A DNA stretch of 64,000 bases from Metaphire vulgaris (GCA_018105865.1 CM030869.1:3223025-3287024); one strand, 5' to 3'. Shown: positions 34,027-45,392, counted from the first letter of the stretch. A program made the numbers and translations. The notes: generated from the sequence alone by a model not told the origin.

Positions 34027-34554
34027 CGACGATGATTATGAATAATGATGATGATCTATAATGAGGCATCAAATCATTCGTTTGCGACCTTACATTTCCG
34101 TTCGTAAATTCTTGTTTTCATATCTGCTCTTTTGCCACTCGTGAATGAATACATCCTAATCAGGATTTTTGACTAGGTGTGGAGAAAGCTCATGAAAGCC
34201 GGAGATATTGAAAACGACGGTCGACTGACACTTCCAATCCTCATCGAATCCCTGAAGCAGCAGCTGTACGATCCAGGATTGATGGCCGAATACAGACATT
34301 TGGTTCGTATTATGTTTCGGTTGATGGATATCAACCAAGATGGTTATCTTCAGCCAGACGAGTATAAAACTGTGTTCAAGAATTTTGGCGTTCCAGAAGG
34401 AACATTCGACGAAAAGTTTGCCTTTGAGGCGATTGATGTCAATGGCGATGGAAAATTAAGCACGGATGAGTTTCTTGCTGCGTTTTTTGATTTTATGTTT
34501 TCTCAGGATGAGAGCAGTCCGAACAAATTTTTCTTCGGACCATTGGTCGATTAA
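33093..34554 (+). CDS. Sarcoplasmic calcium-binding protein, copy 6
   Basis: Exon 1 33093-33260 and exon 2 34177-34554, phase 0 (aac|gtatgt; gactag|gtg), 181 residues. EF1 D-F-D-G-D-G-Y-L-S-E-K-D, EF3 D-I-N-Q-D-G-Y-L-Q-P-D-E, EF4 D-V-N-G-D-G-K-L-S-T-D-E, all canonical. Exon 1 is the most diverged of the set (YMKTWDFDGDGYLSEKDYAD; NASDEDKESLIQRLVN). The acceptor just before ATG is altered by a miniature element. The short 0.9-kb intron carries (GAT)n at 33836-34062 and two tgacaagcaaaaaag motifs at 33573 and 33611. The region 34066-34175 before exon 2 matches copy 1 (2215-2329), including gcatcaaatcattcgttt. Confidence 0.9.
33836..34062. repeat. Compound (GAT/GTT)n
   Basis: Interrupted GAT repeats with a GTT block at about 33963-33987, in the copy 6 intron. 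Confidence 0.95.
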
Positions 34555-34837
34555 AGCAGAATGCTGTTTGAATCGCTATCATAAAAGCATGTCAATGTCT
34601 TCAGACTTTTCAAAGCGATTAATAGCTTACTAGATAGCATTGCTAATTATAATTATTCGGTGATGGGTTCCTGTTTTGCTTTTAATGCGCACTATTTGTT
34701 TTCAAATTGACATTCGGATGATTTCTAGAGATTGGAACTAAAATTGGCTTTAAATAGACAAATATAGATGTCATTTTGGCTTTTGTTAATATATTTAGGA
34801 GTCAAGATCTTTAGCCTATCTGATGCGGCTTTTCTCT

Positions 34838-34848
34838 ATTTGGCAAAT
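34838..34848 (+). terminator. Polyadenylation signal, SCP copy 6
   Basis: ggcaaataaataagtcccgc about 290 bp after the stop, matching copy 4. Confidence 0.6.
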
Positions 34849-34960
34849 AAATAAGTCCCGCTTGAAAGATGGCTTTAGAGTTTAGATTTATGAAAGTTTT
34901 TATTCTCTTTGGAGGTAGAAAGTCGCTCGTAAGCACTGCGACGCCATACTGAGCCGTCGG

Positions 34961-35138
34961 TCAGTGTTTATTCTAGCCCTCTTGACATTGGGGGGGATTT
35001 TGAAATGTTTGGGGGGACAAGGTTTGAGTTTCCACACGTTGAGGGGGATTTCCATTCCCCAGCCAACATCTAAAAAAATGGGGGGGGTTTCAAACTTGGG
35101 GGGGATTCCCCCCCTAAGATGGCCTAGAATAAACACTG
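34961..35138. mobile_element. hAT-like MITE, CAGTGTTTATTCTAG family
   Basis: Flanks gccgtcgg and gccgttgg (7 of 8). The paralogous copy 4 flank near 24419 reads gagccgttggccattc-like text once, an uninterrupted empty site. This confirms a mobile insertion with 8-bp duplication. Confidence 0.9.
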
Positions 35139-35303
35139 GCCGTTGGCCATTTACCTTGACGTAGGGATAAAAAAAGTTAAGGCTGTAGAACACGTGGCAT
35201 ATTCTACATTTATTTTGAAGCTGCAATTACATTATGTTACACAGTACAGAGTGCATTTATAAAATACGCAAATGAGAATCATACCCTCTGTATACAGTGG
35301 GGC

Positions 35304-35590
35304 GGGAAGTTAGAAGAGTGGTAACAACGCTGGACGATGGAGCAGAAGGTCGCGGGTTCGATTCCCGCATGCAGGAGCCCTAAGGTCGACTCAGCCTTAC
35401 TCGCTAGAGGGCGGTGGTAAATTGAGGAGCAGCGTTAAGCTGCGAGGTAAAACGTGGGTCTGGGGAAAGTAATGGCAACCTACCCCAGATTAATGGCCTA
35501 TGCCACCCACGTCGCTGATTGCCCAGGCCGGAGATAAGCGCCGGAACCCAACGCTCAGACTCGAGTACGGGACCTATATCTTTACCATTT
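35304..35590 (+). mobile_element. tRNA-derived SINE, type A
   Basis: A-box region tagaagagtggtaac and B box GGTTCGATTCC (about 35356). Paralogue of the SINE at 24606, in the duplicated 3' flank of copy 6. Confidence 0.85.
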
Positions 35591-36026
35591 ACCTTAATAT
35601 ACAGTACGTACGAACCGATTTTATTACTAATAGTAAATATTTTGTCTTAAGCGTAAAATCGATATTAGATTTCAGAAATTCTTACGCGTATATCTTATTT
35701 CAACGCTTCGAATCCATCGTTGGAAATATACAGAATTTAGGGCGTGTAACTGGAATATCTTACTTCAAAGCAGTGCTTACAAACTGGACTTTTACTTGAT
35801 TTTTAATTTATGAGACTTGGGATTAAACTTGGCTTTAAATAGACAAATAGACTTCATTTGCTTTCTTGTCAATATTTAGGAGCCGAGATCGGCATCTGAT
35901 GCGGCTTTCTTTCTAGTTGGCAAATAAATAACTCCAGTTTAAGTTTAAATTTGTGAAGTTTTCATCCTCTTTGGTGAATAGGAAACCTCAAACCGCACTA
36001 TATATGATGGAATTCTAAACGAGATT

Positions 36027-36176
36027 TTTGATGCAAAGTTTGCCTTTGAAGCAATTCATGTCAATGGTAATGGGAATTTTAGCATCGATGAGTTTGCTGT
36101 GAGCTTTTTCGATTTTCTAATCTTTCAGGATGCCAGTAGTCCGATGAAATTTTTCTTTTGACCACTGGTTGATTAC
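36027..36176 (+). pseudogene. Decayed SCP exon 2 tail, duplicate
   Basis: Same FDAKFAFEAIHVNGNG reading and the same in-frame TGA (36159) as 30613-30762, so both inherited the defect from one ancestor. Here the terminal stop has also been lost (gattac). Confidence 0.85.
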
Positions 36177-37074
36177 GGGACAGAGTCAACAACTATATAG
36201 AACAATATGTAAATCCCACTGAAGATTAATGGCTTCTTGTGGAATAGCGTCCATGCGTGATGAAGAATCACAACCTACTTGTTGTGTCTCTGTTACACAG
36301 AACAACTCAGATCTAGACTGGGAAATCACAAAAGAGGTCGTCCATATATGACGTCCTCAAATGTTAGTTAAAAATTATCCCTCCTCTCTCTCCCATGTTA
36401 CAAACGTGTTATTCACCTTTTAAATGACGTCACAAAATATCGACCCTTCTCCTACCACAAAACCGTCACTAGTGAAAGATACTAATAATAATGCTACTAA
36501 CTTGATGTATGATAATAATGCTACTAACTTGATTTGTGATTTACTTCTTCACATGAGGATCTACCGAAATTTTGCAAAAATTATCACTAATTGTTCCTAA
36601 TCCTCTTGGTCCTGTCACGTGATGAAAAGTGAGTGTCCATTGGGCACTAGAAGATTACCAACAGGAACAGAATGCCACAATATGCTGCATTTATTAATAT
36701 TTACTAAAAACAAATAAAAATTAAAATGTGACGTCACAGTATTGTACCTTCTCCTACGTGACACGTCGTCACAGCTTGGTGATTCCCCTTCCTTCCTTTT
36801 CGGCGCATGACGTCATATAAATCGTGGCGAACCCCAAAAGTCTCCAGGCACAAAACCTTTATTGGTAAACGATCACATTCATTGTCTTCTTTCTTCGTTC
36901 AAATGTGTACCTCTTGGCCCACTATTTTCTTTTGAGTGGCCTAAATCCTTTACTTTTTCTAACAATTTGCAAGTGTTTAGATAAACGAGTTTAAATTGCT
37001 TAAATATGGCGTCGTGAAACTTCACAAGGCATGTTGTTTACTGTGGATGCACGAGATTATGCAATAAATTTATC

Positions 37075-37260
37075 CAGTGACGTAGCCAGGATTTCCGGAA
37101 GGAGGGTTTGGATTCTGGTTTTTGGTCGTGACCAACACCAACTTTTGAAAAAGTTTGACAAGCAAAAAAACCTTACCATCTCCAGTTTTTTTCCTGACAA
37201 GCAAGAAATAAAAAATAAAAACCTCTTTGCTTGTTAAGCACCGTTACATTCTACGCCACT
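37075..37260. mobile_element. hAT MITE, CAGTGGCGTAGCC family, internally deleted
   Basis: Sister of 31686-31996 (cagtgacgtagccaggattt ... tacgccactg) with about 120 bp missing from the right half. It keeps tgacaagcaaaaaaac (37157) and a second diverged motif (37195). Confidence 0.8.
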
Positions 37261-38082
37261 GAATTTTCGTCTCATATAATCCATGAGTTATAACCAGGAC
37301 ATTTTCTCGTGAAATTTATGCTTGTGTTTTCAAGATCTGCTTTCAGCCGAGATAAAGGACACGAACATGATCAAAAACTCTAAAAGTACTTTCATGTCTG
37401 ATTTATTTTGGCCAGTGGCCTAAGCAAAATAATAGCTGGCGACCTTTTTTCTTGCCTGTCAGAATCTTGTTGAAATTTTCGAAGTTGGGAATCATGGATA
37501 CCATAACCCTCTTTGGAAAACGAAAATCCTGGCTACGCCACTGATTTTGGCCATCAAGTAGTCACAAGATGAGCATTAAAAAAGCGTCTTCAATCATAGG
37601 CGAGGAGCACCAGCTCGAATATGAAGTTAAGCGAATCATTAAACTTTATACTCTGCCAATGCTGAGTCAATAGGACAAAGTCTACATATTGGCAGGAATA
37701 CATGTGCGCTAATTAGATCTGTCCCGATTTTATTTGCAAGATATCGCTCTCGAATAGCTCACTGACCAGACTCAGTTTTAGATTTGGCCAAAACTTCGAA
37801 GAACGTCTGGAATCTGCAGCTTTGATTTGACAGGTGTCTGCGCAGCTCGTTGCGTAAGGTACGGCTTGTTACAATAGTGCTAAATAAAATTAAATGCAGA
37901 TAATTTATATGTAAACATATCGCGCTCCATAGTTTTCAAAATTTTCTGCATGTGCTACAGTAAGCATACAGGCGATCAGTTGTTATTTTGCAAATATATT
38001 CGCACTGCACAAATTGCCCTAATAATTTTGACACATATAGGATGCATAACTGCCCGTTATTCCTATCGTATGCCATATATTA

Positions 38083-38283
38083 CCAGGCCCCCAGAGAGAA
38101 ATTCCTGGCCCCCGTGCAGAAGGGAAGTCACTGACCCCTAATAGGTGCAAAAACTGCTGATGACCTTTTTTCTGCTTATTAGTTCTTTTTCAGGATGTTA
38201 AAACGTCACCCGTCCGGGCCCACTACAGGTCGCAGGGCCCTGTACATTTGCCCCCCCCCACCCCCTTCTCGACGGCCACATGG
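38083..38283. mobile_element. Relative of the CCAGGCCCTCCGAGAG element
   Basis: Starts ccaggcccccagagagaaat and ends cttctcgacggcc. The ends are degenerate. Interior has gaccttttttctgcttatta. Confidence 0.55.
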
Positions 38284-38524
38284 GTCCCTTTGAGCTCCAT
38301 GGACCCCGGAACAATGACCCGGCTACACCCCCTCTCCTCGTGCCTGCATATTACCGCACAAAGCATGGTAAACGGCATAACTTGGCCGGATGGTGTTGTA
38401 AATAATAATTCATAAGGCTTTATGAAAGATTTCACGACACGCGAAGACCCATTTATCTTGTGGTTGAGAATATAACGAGATTTATTTGCATGAGCTTAAT
38501 CGCATTCTAGCAATCGTTAACGAT

Positions 38525-38822
38525 CCGTGTTTATTCTAGCCACCTGGACATTAGGGGGGATTTTTAAATGTTGGGGTGGGGCAAGGTCTGAGTCTCCAAA
38601 AAACTTGACAAGCAAAAAGGTCATCCTTCCGACTTCCCTAATATTTTTTACCCTTCTCAAAAATTGTCATCCTTACATTTTACCCTCTCCAAAAAATAAA
38701 AAACCCTCCTCACACTTTTGGAGGAATTTCCATCCCCAAAGAACATATAAAAAATTTAGGGGTAATTTTAAAACTTGGGGTGGGGAATTCACCCTCCCAG
38801 AGAAGGCCTAGAATAAACACTG
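38525..38822. mobile_element. hAT-like MITE, CAGTGTTTATTCTAG family, with motif
   Basis: ccgtgtttattctagcc ... ggcctagaataaacactg. Unlike its sisters it contains an extra interior block with cttgacaagcaaaaaggtc (38604-38627). Confidence 0.75.
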
Positions 38823-38934
38823 GTTAAAGATAATTAAGAAAGTTATCCGAAGGAAGGTTTCTATCAAAGGAGTATAAGGAAGTTATCCGAAGGAAGGAAG
38901 GAAGAAGTTATGTCTTTGTCAATGTCATTGTAGG

Positions 38935-40979
38935 ATGTCGGAATTCTGGAAGAGAAAGATGAGAACCTATTTCAAAACGTTCGATTACGACAGAGATGGT
39001 TACATCAGTGAGAAGGATTTCGCTGATATAGGTCGTCGCTTTGCAGAAGCTTATAACGCAAACGATGAGAGAAAGAAAGAGCTCATCCAAGTATTTGTCA
39101 ATGTATGTTTTAATTAATATAGGCTATTATTGTAGGCCCTATATTGCATTCAGAAAGTTGGCTTAATTGGGCTAACTAATCCTGCAAAATATGCCTAAAT
39201 GAGAATTTTAAAATTCAATCTTCTATCACTTCGTAAAATTAATACAGTATACTGTTTAGTTAACGCAAAACTGCAGACTTTAAATTGGTCTGTGTGATTT
39301 CATTGAAGTATTTCATCATCATCATCTTCTTCTTCTTCACTTTCTACCTGCCTGGCGGCAATAGTTAGATACGAAACATTTTCACTTCGCTCGATCTTGC
39401 GCTCAGGGATATTTTACACGCTGCTAACACTCCCAACACCCCCAACACCCTCCCCCCAATTTGAGGTCGACACCCCCAAAATTTGGTAATGTGACAATGG
39501 TATGCATAGAAAATGCATATTAATTAGCTCCGGACACCCTCGCCCCTATTTGAGGTCGACCCCCCCCCCAATTCACAATCCTAGAAATATCCCTGCTTGC
39601 CCTAATCTGCATCCTTCAACAATCGACATGTTCTTTGCTTCCAGATCTTCCTTGATGTTATCCAGCCATCTTTTTCTCGGTCTTCCTCTCCCTCTGTCTC
39701 CTTCTACTTTGTGCGTTTGCAGTGCTTTGTAGGCCCATCTGTTGTTGTCCATTCTTTTAACATGCCCAAACCAATTTGATCTCATTTTGCATACTTTATC
39801 GGTAATTGTTTCTGTGGCTCCTGTCTGTTGCCTGATGTCTTCATTTCTCAATTTTTTATATTTGCTGACTCCCATTATTTTTCTTAGACAGCTCATCTCT
39901 GCAGCCATTAAACTCTTTTCGTCTGATTTTTTTATTACCCAAGTTTCCGATCCATATAAAATTTGAGTATTTGAAGTATTTATTTCATAATTAATTCTAA
40001 CTACTGATCCTTATTCGTATATGTCCAGTGACCTTAACGTCACGTGACCTAATTGGCTTGGCTTAATAGTCACGTGCCTCAATAACAGCCGACACTGAGC
40101 GCACTCGCACCACAGCCAGTGTTTTATTCAGAGTCCAAGCCTTTGAGAGAGAGAGAGAGGGAGAGGGGGAATTGACTTGGGTGGAGGGGAAGAGACACAG
40201 TTCAATGCAAAAATTTGTCAGTGCTGGATTTTTTTTTGGGGGGGGGGGGGGAATTTATCGTTTTGGGGGACAAAATCCTCCCATGACAGGTCTGGATAAA
40301 ACACTGTGACTAGCAGCCATAACCGAGACCGGATAAACGAGCAAACGTATTGGATTCTACAATGAAGGATTACAATTTAAATCAAAGGAACGACATCGCA
40401 ATATTTTACACTATAGAATTTCAATGACTATGATGGTTAAGATGATAATGATGATGGAGGTGATGATGATGCGCCTGTTGCTGATGAAGATAATGATATT
40501 GATGATGTCTTACATTTCCATGCTTAATTTCGTGTTGTTGTGTCTCTTCCACCGACACTCGCGAATGGTTACATCTTTATTAGGATTTTTGACTACTGTA
40601 GGTGTGGAGAAAGTTCATGAAAGCTGGAGACATTGAAAAAGATGGTAGATTGACAGCTTCAATCCTCATCGAATCAGTGAAGCAACAGATGTACGAGCCA
40701 GGATTAATCATCGAATTCAATCATTTGATTCGTAGTCTACATGGATTGATGGATATCAATGAGGATGGATACCTTCAGCCAGATGATTTTCGAACTTATT
40801 TCGAAAAGTGTGGCGTTCCAGAAGGAACTTTCGACAGAAAGTTTGCCTTCGAAGCGATTGATGTCAATGGCGATGGAAAATTAAGTAGCGGTGAATTTTG
40901 TGCGGCGTTTTTTGATTTCCTGTTTTCACAGGATGAGAATAATCCAAACAAGTTTTTCTTCGGACAACTGGTCGATTGA
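38935..40979 (+). CDS. Sarcoplasmic calcium-binding protein, copy 7
   Basis: Exon 1 38935-39102 and exon 2 40602-40979, phase 0 (aat|gtatgt; actgtag|gtg), 181 residues. Exon 1 resembles copy 1 most (RTYFKTFDYDRDGYISEKDF). EF3 ends with Asp at loop position 12 (D-I-N-E-D-G-Y-L-Q-P-D-D) instead of Glu, which in EF-hands tends to favour Mg2+ or lower Ca2+ affinity. EF4 is D-V-N-G-D-G-K-L-S-S-G-E. The C-terminus reads FFFGQLVD, not GPLVD. The 1.5-kb intron contains a minus-strand LINE interrupted by a hAT element, a further TIR element and (GAT)n. This is the copy nearest to the MCTP gene. Confidence 0.9.
39340..39965 (-). mobile_element. LINE C-terminal fragment, interrupted by a hAT
   Basis: The minus strand reads ILYGSETWVIKKSDEKSLMA, then RKIMGVSKYKKLRNEDIRQQ, WFGHVKRMDNNRWA, GRGRPRKRWLDNIKEDLEA and EGCRLGQ. 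After the hAT at 39406-39597 it resumes AQDRAK-stop-KCFVSNYCRQAGRK, the usual end of this LINE type. Lies in the copy 7 intron, antisense to the gene. Confidence 0.85.
39406..39597. mobile_element. hAT MITE, CAGGGATATTT family
   Basis: CAGGGATATTT ... AAATATCCCTG with flanks cttgcgct / cttgccct (7 of 8). It splits the LINE between GCRLGQ and AQDRAK. Family member at 48707-49121. Confidence 0.85.
40113..40310. mobile_element. TIR element, CAGTGTTTTATTCAGA ends
   Basis: CAGTGTTTTATTCAGA ... TCTGGATAAAACACTG around a G-homopolymer-rich interior. No clear duplication at the flanks. Confidence 0.6.
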
Positions 40980-41092
40980 GACACAATAAACTGGGCATTA
41001 TAGAAATCTGTATTCGCAAACGCAGACAACATATAAGACAAACATCACCCTTGACTAACAATTACCGCCTTCTGTTATTATACAGTTGACAA

Positions 41093-41098
41093 AATAAA
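41093..41098 (+). terminator. Polyadenylation signal, SCP copy 7
   Basis: aaaataaagtgg about 115 bp after the stop. Differs from the ggcaaataaataa phrase of other copies. Confidence 0.5.
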
Positions 41099-41430
41099 GT
41101 GGTTTCATAGAGAACCAAAGTGTAAAAGAGTGTCGACGATTCCTAACAATATCTTGTATTGGATTCAATCCAAGCATTTAACGAATACAGTCAATTGTTG
41201 CCTTATCATAAGCATCAAAGATTTTGCCTACAGCTTGCTCTATTAATCGATCCAAAATTTTTATGAAGTTCTCTTGTTCGGACAAGTGGCTTCATTGGCA
41301 TACAATATAATAGGTAAACAATACGGCTGGAGTAAGCCAATACATATAAACTCGGAGGAAGAGGACTTGCTCTTGTTGTACAAGTTATTAAAGTTTCTGT
41401 AGAATTTCATTTTGGTCTCTGTTATTTATA

Positions 41431-42055
41431 TGGGGCTGTCCATTAATTACGTATGTCAACAGTTTTTGGGCAATTTTTGACCCCCTCCCTCCTCCTTATC
41501 AACAACTGTCAAATTTCAGTGACCCCCCTATAATTATGTTTTGACCCTTTCCCACCAGTGGCGGCTTCACCGAGGGGCCAGAGGGGCCCGTGCCCCCTCT
41601 ATTGAGTGCCTGGCCCCCAGTGGCCCCCTCAGTTGGAACCCTATACTTAATGCTACATACGTTAAACAACAAATGGTTGGCCCCCATGATTAGAAGTTGC
41701 CACCCCAACGGCCCCCCCACTTGCCAAATCCTAGAGCCGCCACTGTTCCCCACTAAGATCAGTGACGGGTCCCCTAAAAAGTTTAGAAGGTTATTATTTT
41801 TGCAGTGATGAGACCTTTTCCCCTTTCTTTTGTTCATCAAGTGTCATAAAGTGGTGCTGATGTCTTTTTTTCTTGCTTGTCAGGCTTTTTTCCGTTGCAA
41901 TAAATAGTGTTCCATGAAATTTCCTATTTTTATCATTTGTAAAAATGAAATTGTTGACGACACCTTCTCTTGACTCACCTCCCCCTGTCAACAACTGTCG
42001 ACCTTTTTCAAACCCCTCTCCCCTAAATTGTTGACGTAATTAATGGACAGCCCCT
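41431..42055. mobile_element. TIR element, GGGCTGTCCATTAATTA family
   Basis: ggggctgtccattaattacg ... cgtaattaatggacagcccc. Carries the motif tcttgcttgtcaggctt (41870-41886) and a nested CAGTGGCGGC MITE. Confidence 0.85.
41556..41745. mobile_element. hAT MITE, CAGTGGCGGC family (nested)
   Basis: Flanks tttcccac / ttccccac. The relatives at 10740 and 54770 have an unbroken ccccccactaagaccagtga, the empty site. Confidence 0.9.
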
Positions 42056-42059
42056 ATCC

Positions 42060-42385
42060 TGATTTGACGACCAGCCTTAACTACAAACCCAAGATATCTC
42101 AACTCATCAATGATGAGTTGAGATTTATTATACATTTAGAATGTATGAATTTATGAATTTTAAATAACATATATTATACAATATATTTTGATATCATATA
42201 ATATATTTTGGTTTATATAAAATATATTATATAAACCAAAATTACAAAAGCCTGTCTACATCTCTTATTAGTCAGTAATCATTATTGATATTATGCATTA
42301 CTCGCCACAAAAGACCAATGCAATAGGTTTAAGTTTTGCATAATACAAACAGATGTCGTTATTTTGGAACCGTCACAACACCAAT
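42060..42385. other. A+T-rich spacer with palindromes
   Basis: A 29-bp near-perfect palindrome (atctcaactcatca, one spacer base, its complement) at about 42096-42124. A second around ttttggtttatataaaatat at about 42208-42243. No gene seen. Confidence 0.5.
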
Positions 42386-42387
42386 TT

Positions 42388-42565
42388 CAGTGTTTCTTCT
42401 ATAGGCACCTTGACATTGGGGGGATTTTGAAATGTTTGGGGACAAGGTCTGAGTCCTCACACTTAGGGGAATTGCCATCTCCCATGCAACATATAAAAAA
42501 TTGGGGGATTTTAAAACTTGGGGGGAGGGAATTCCCTCCAGAGAGAAGGCCTAGAATAAACACTG
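42388..42565. mobile_element. hAT-like MITE, CAGTGTTTATTCTAG family
   Basis: Perfect 8-bp duplication ACCAATTT on both sides. Left end mutated (cagtgtttcttctatagg), right end ctagaataaacactg. Confidence 0.85.
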
Positions 42566-42724
42566 ACCAATTTTAATACTCAAACTTAGCAATCGGTGGT
42601 ACGTTCTTCAAATCCATTCCGCAAAGGATCGGGCAAATCCAGATAACAAAGTGTGAATGGGGAAGCAGCAAGGCGGACTATGATAAAACGGGGGGAAAAG
42701 AAACAGAAAGAGATGTGATTAAAC

Positions 42725-43295
42725 CAGAGATGGGTAATTAATCAATTAGGAAGTAATTGATTAGCTAATCGATTAGATGACCAGCTAATTCTAATTGTAA
42801 TCAATTGGCAAATTTTATCAGCTAATCGTAATTCTAATCAATTAGAATTTACCTGCTAATTCTAATTATTTTTTAATTACATGACAATTAGCCATCCGAG
42901 GCAGCCTCAGAATAATGTTGAAACGCATGCTCATAGTATAACGCTGAGATGATCATGGTAGCATTAGCAAGGAAAAACTTACAGCTGATAGATTAAGTGT
43001 TTTGTGTGATTGCTGTTGACAACTGGAAATGCCAGCCATTTCCAACCATTTGCAGCTACATGCAATTACTGCTGATATTAAATTAGTATTTTAAAACTGT
43101 TTTGCGTGGTGTGTCAACTGTATCGCGAACATCGACAATCTAATTGTAATTCTAATTGATTAGACAGCAGCTAATGCTAATTCTAATCAATTGGCCAAAG
43201 TGTAGAACTAATTCTAATGCTAATCAATTAGGTGCTAGCAGCAACTAATTCTAATTCTAATTGATTAGATTTTTGTCTAATTGTGCCCATCTCTG
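42725..43295. mobile_element. hAT element with CTAATTCTAATTGATTAG interior
   Basis: CAGAGATGGG ... CCCATCTCTG with a perfect duplication GATTAAAC (42717-42724, 43296-43303). Most of the interior is irregular repeats of ctaattctaattgattag on both strands. Confidence 0.85.
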
Positions 43296-44184
43296 GATTA
43301 AACATTACAGTCGGTTCCAGTGTGATAAATTTTGATCTAACAAAACATGCTTTATTCTACATATAGTGAATGACAATGATCTTAAACTTCAGCGAGTAGC
43401 ATCTAAATGAATCTTGGTGTGGCTGAATAGGTGATGGTGGGAGAGAAAAAATTATGGGGCCTGATAGACAGAGACAGACAGAGACAGTACGGGCAGAGAC
43501 AGACAGAACAGGCACAGACAGGCAGAAACAGAAACAGAGACAGAGGAACAGAGACACTCAGAGACATAGGCAGAGAACTTTTATTTTCCAAAGAACTTAC
43601 AGTTGGCCCCCTACAGTATTAACCAAGCAGCGCCGTACATACGTTGAAAGTTGAGATGTTGGACAAAATCGATGTGCTGTTTGTTCATCTGCGGCCTCTG
43701 TTTGCCTCAGGTGTTAATATGTTTGCACTTCTGAACGGCGGAGCAATTCCAAAATCATCGCTGGCGTCCCTTTTGTTAGTGAATTTTCACGGGATTTTGA
43801 CGCAATATTGGCAAAGACTGCAAATTGTGAGAATTTTGCAGTAGGGCCTATCAGAGATTTAGATAAATAAAGTCTTGAACGGTAGACTACAATACTAGAA
43901 ATCTATATGCGTATGAGTTAAGATATTCTTGTGATTTCGTATTCAATTGAATATTTGACGCCACTGTCAAGAATACCACATTTATGTAACACGACACGGG
44001 ACTCCACTAACACTACTGCTTCGCACGAAGTTATTATACAACTAAAAGCTAAATAAGCTTGCGATCTTTAAGTATTAACATTAGTTCTCTCGTTAACTCC
44101 AAATACAGAAGCTCGTGGAAGCATGATACTTGCCTATGATAGATAAAACAAACAGTTACTGATTGTTTGAAAGACAAAGTAGAA
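43296..44184. other. Spacer between SCP cluster and MCTP
   Basis: CAGA-rich low complexity at about 43466-43568. The rest is unassigned. If the candidate first exon at 44185 is right, the MCTP promoter should lie here; no core promoter element is convincing by eye. Confidence 0.35.
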
Positions 44185-44278
44185 ATGCGTCGTGCTCGCA
44201 GTCTTGTTGGCCTTCATCGCAATCGAAGTCAGGAAGATACCTGGAACGTGCCTCCATCTCCAGAGTCGTTTACGTTAC
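44185..44278 (+). CDS. Candidate first coding exon of MCTP
   Basis: Inference only. ATG at 44185 opens MRRARSLVGLHRNRSQEDTW, then NVPPSPESFTL, ending tta c|gttagtac, a good donor in phase 1. This phase is exactly what the exon at 48264 needs (c + gg makes Arg). The composition (Arg, Ser, Pro, Gln) agrees with the disordered basic N-terminus that follows. The implied intron is about 4 kb. Without splicing the frame stops at the next codon. Other first exons, inside or outside the window, are possible. Confidence 0.4.
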
Positions 44279-44664
44279 GTTAGTACAATTCGTTTCTGCA
44301 GTCTGTGTAATACAGACCTTTATCGTCAACGTAATAATCAAATATTTTCTCTTATTATCTTATTATTCTTATTATTCTTATATATCTTATTCTCTTATTA
44401 TCTCTTATCTTCAAAGCCCAGTGATTGTTTTCGTTGAGAGTTGTTTTTCTGCATGATTATTATTAGAACGTTCCCGATGTTTCTGTAATAATGCATTCTT
44501 CGCTTCTCTTTATTTATAATCTATATTGATACCCTCTTATTTTGATTTTGACCATTCACAAAGCTGCAGAAATAGCCCTGCACTTTTCTGACTGTGTACT
44601 CTGACTGTGTACTGGGCGACAGAATCAAAGAACGGACAGGTCTCACTATAGAGCAAGCGACAAG

Positions 44665-44856
44665 CAGTGGCGGCTCCACCGGGGAAGCCATGGGGCCCGT
44701 GCCCCCTATTGAGTGTCTGGCCCCCCAGTGGCCCCCCCAGTTGGGACCCTATACTTAATGCTACATACATTAAACAACAAATGGTTGCCCCCATGATTAG
44801 AAGTTGCCGCCCCAACGCCCCTCCTCCCCACTTGCCAAATCCTAGAGCCGCCACTG
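44665..44856. mobile_element. hAT MITE, CAGTGGCGGCTC family
   Basis: Perfect 8-bp duplication GCGACAAG at 44657-44664 and 44857-44864. Ends CAGTGGCGGCTCC and GAGCCGCCACTG. Confidence 0.95.
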
Positions 44857-45030
44857 GCGACAAGAACAACAGAAGACCGTAAAACATGTAAGAAGACAGT
44901 CCACAATGCAGCCAATCTTTGGAGCGAAGACGGTTAAAGGCAAGACAAGACAAGGCTCTTAATAGACTGCGGGGAATTTCGAATTTTTAGCCTTGTTCGA
45001 TCCCAGCGGTCTGCAAGCTTCTTCCACGAA

Positions 45031-45303
45031 CAGTGGCGGTTCCAGGAATTCTTGGTGGGTGGGGTGATGCAAAGAATTTATAGGAAGTTGGTGGGGGGAT
45101 GCAAAGATAAGAAGAATTTTTTTAATTAAAAAATTCATTGGCTACTGTGTTTTGCCCATTAAATTTTAGCAAACTTTACCGAAAAAAGAAAAGGTTATCT
45201 GGAATATTTTCACAAAAAAAACTATCGAAAAATGAGCTGACAAGCAAAACAAAAGCCGGTGGGGTATACATCCCCAGCCATTAACATGTTGGAACCGCCA
45301 CTG
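45031..45303. mobile_element. hAT MITE, CAGTGGCGGTTCCAGG family
   Basis: CAGTGGCGGTTCCAG ... GGAACCGCCACTG with a perfect duplication TCCACGAA. Interior has gctgacaagcaaaacaaaag (45236-45255). Confidence 0.95.
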
Positions 45304-45392
45304 TCCACGAAAGGTCATATACTGTATATATTCAGCGATTTTCATTTGCAGGCCACGGTCAGAGAGTCCTAAAAATAATAAATGCAGTGAGG

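Larger units (their letters stand above)
35812..37960. repeat. Segmental duplication, right copy
   Basis: Collinear with 30335-32690. Differences include a shorter hAT at 37075-37260 and scattered small indels. No full gene inside. Confidence 0.85.
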
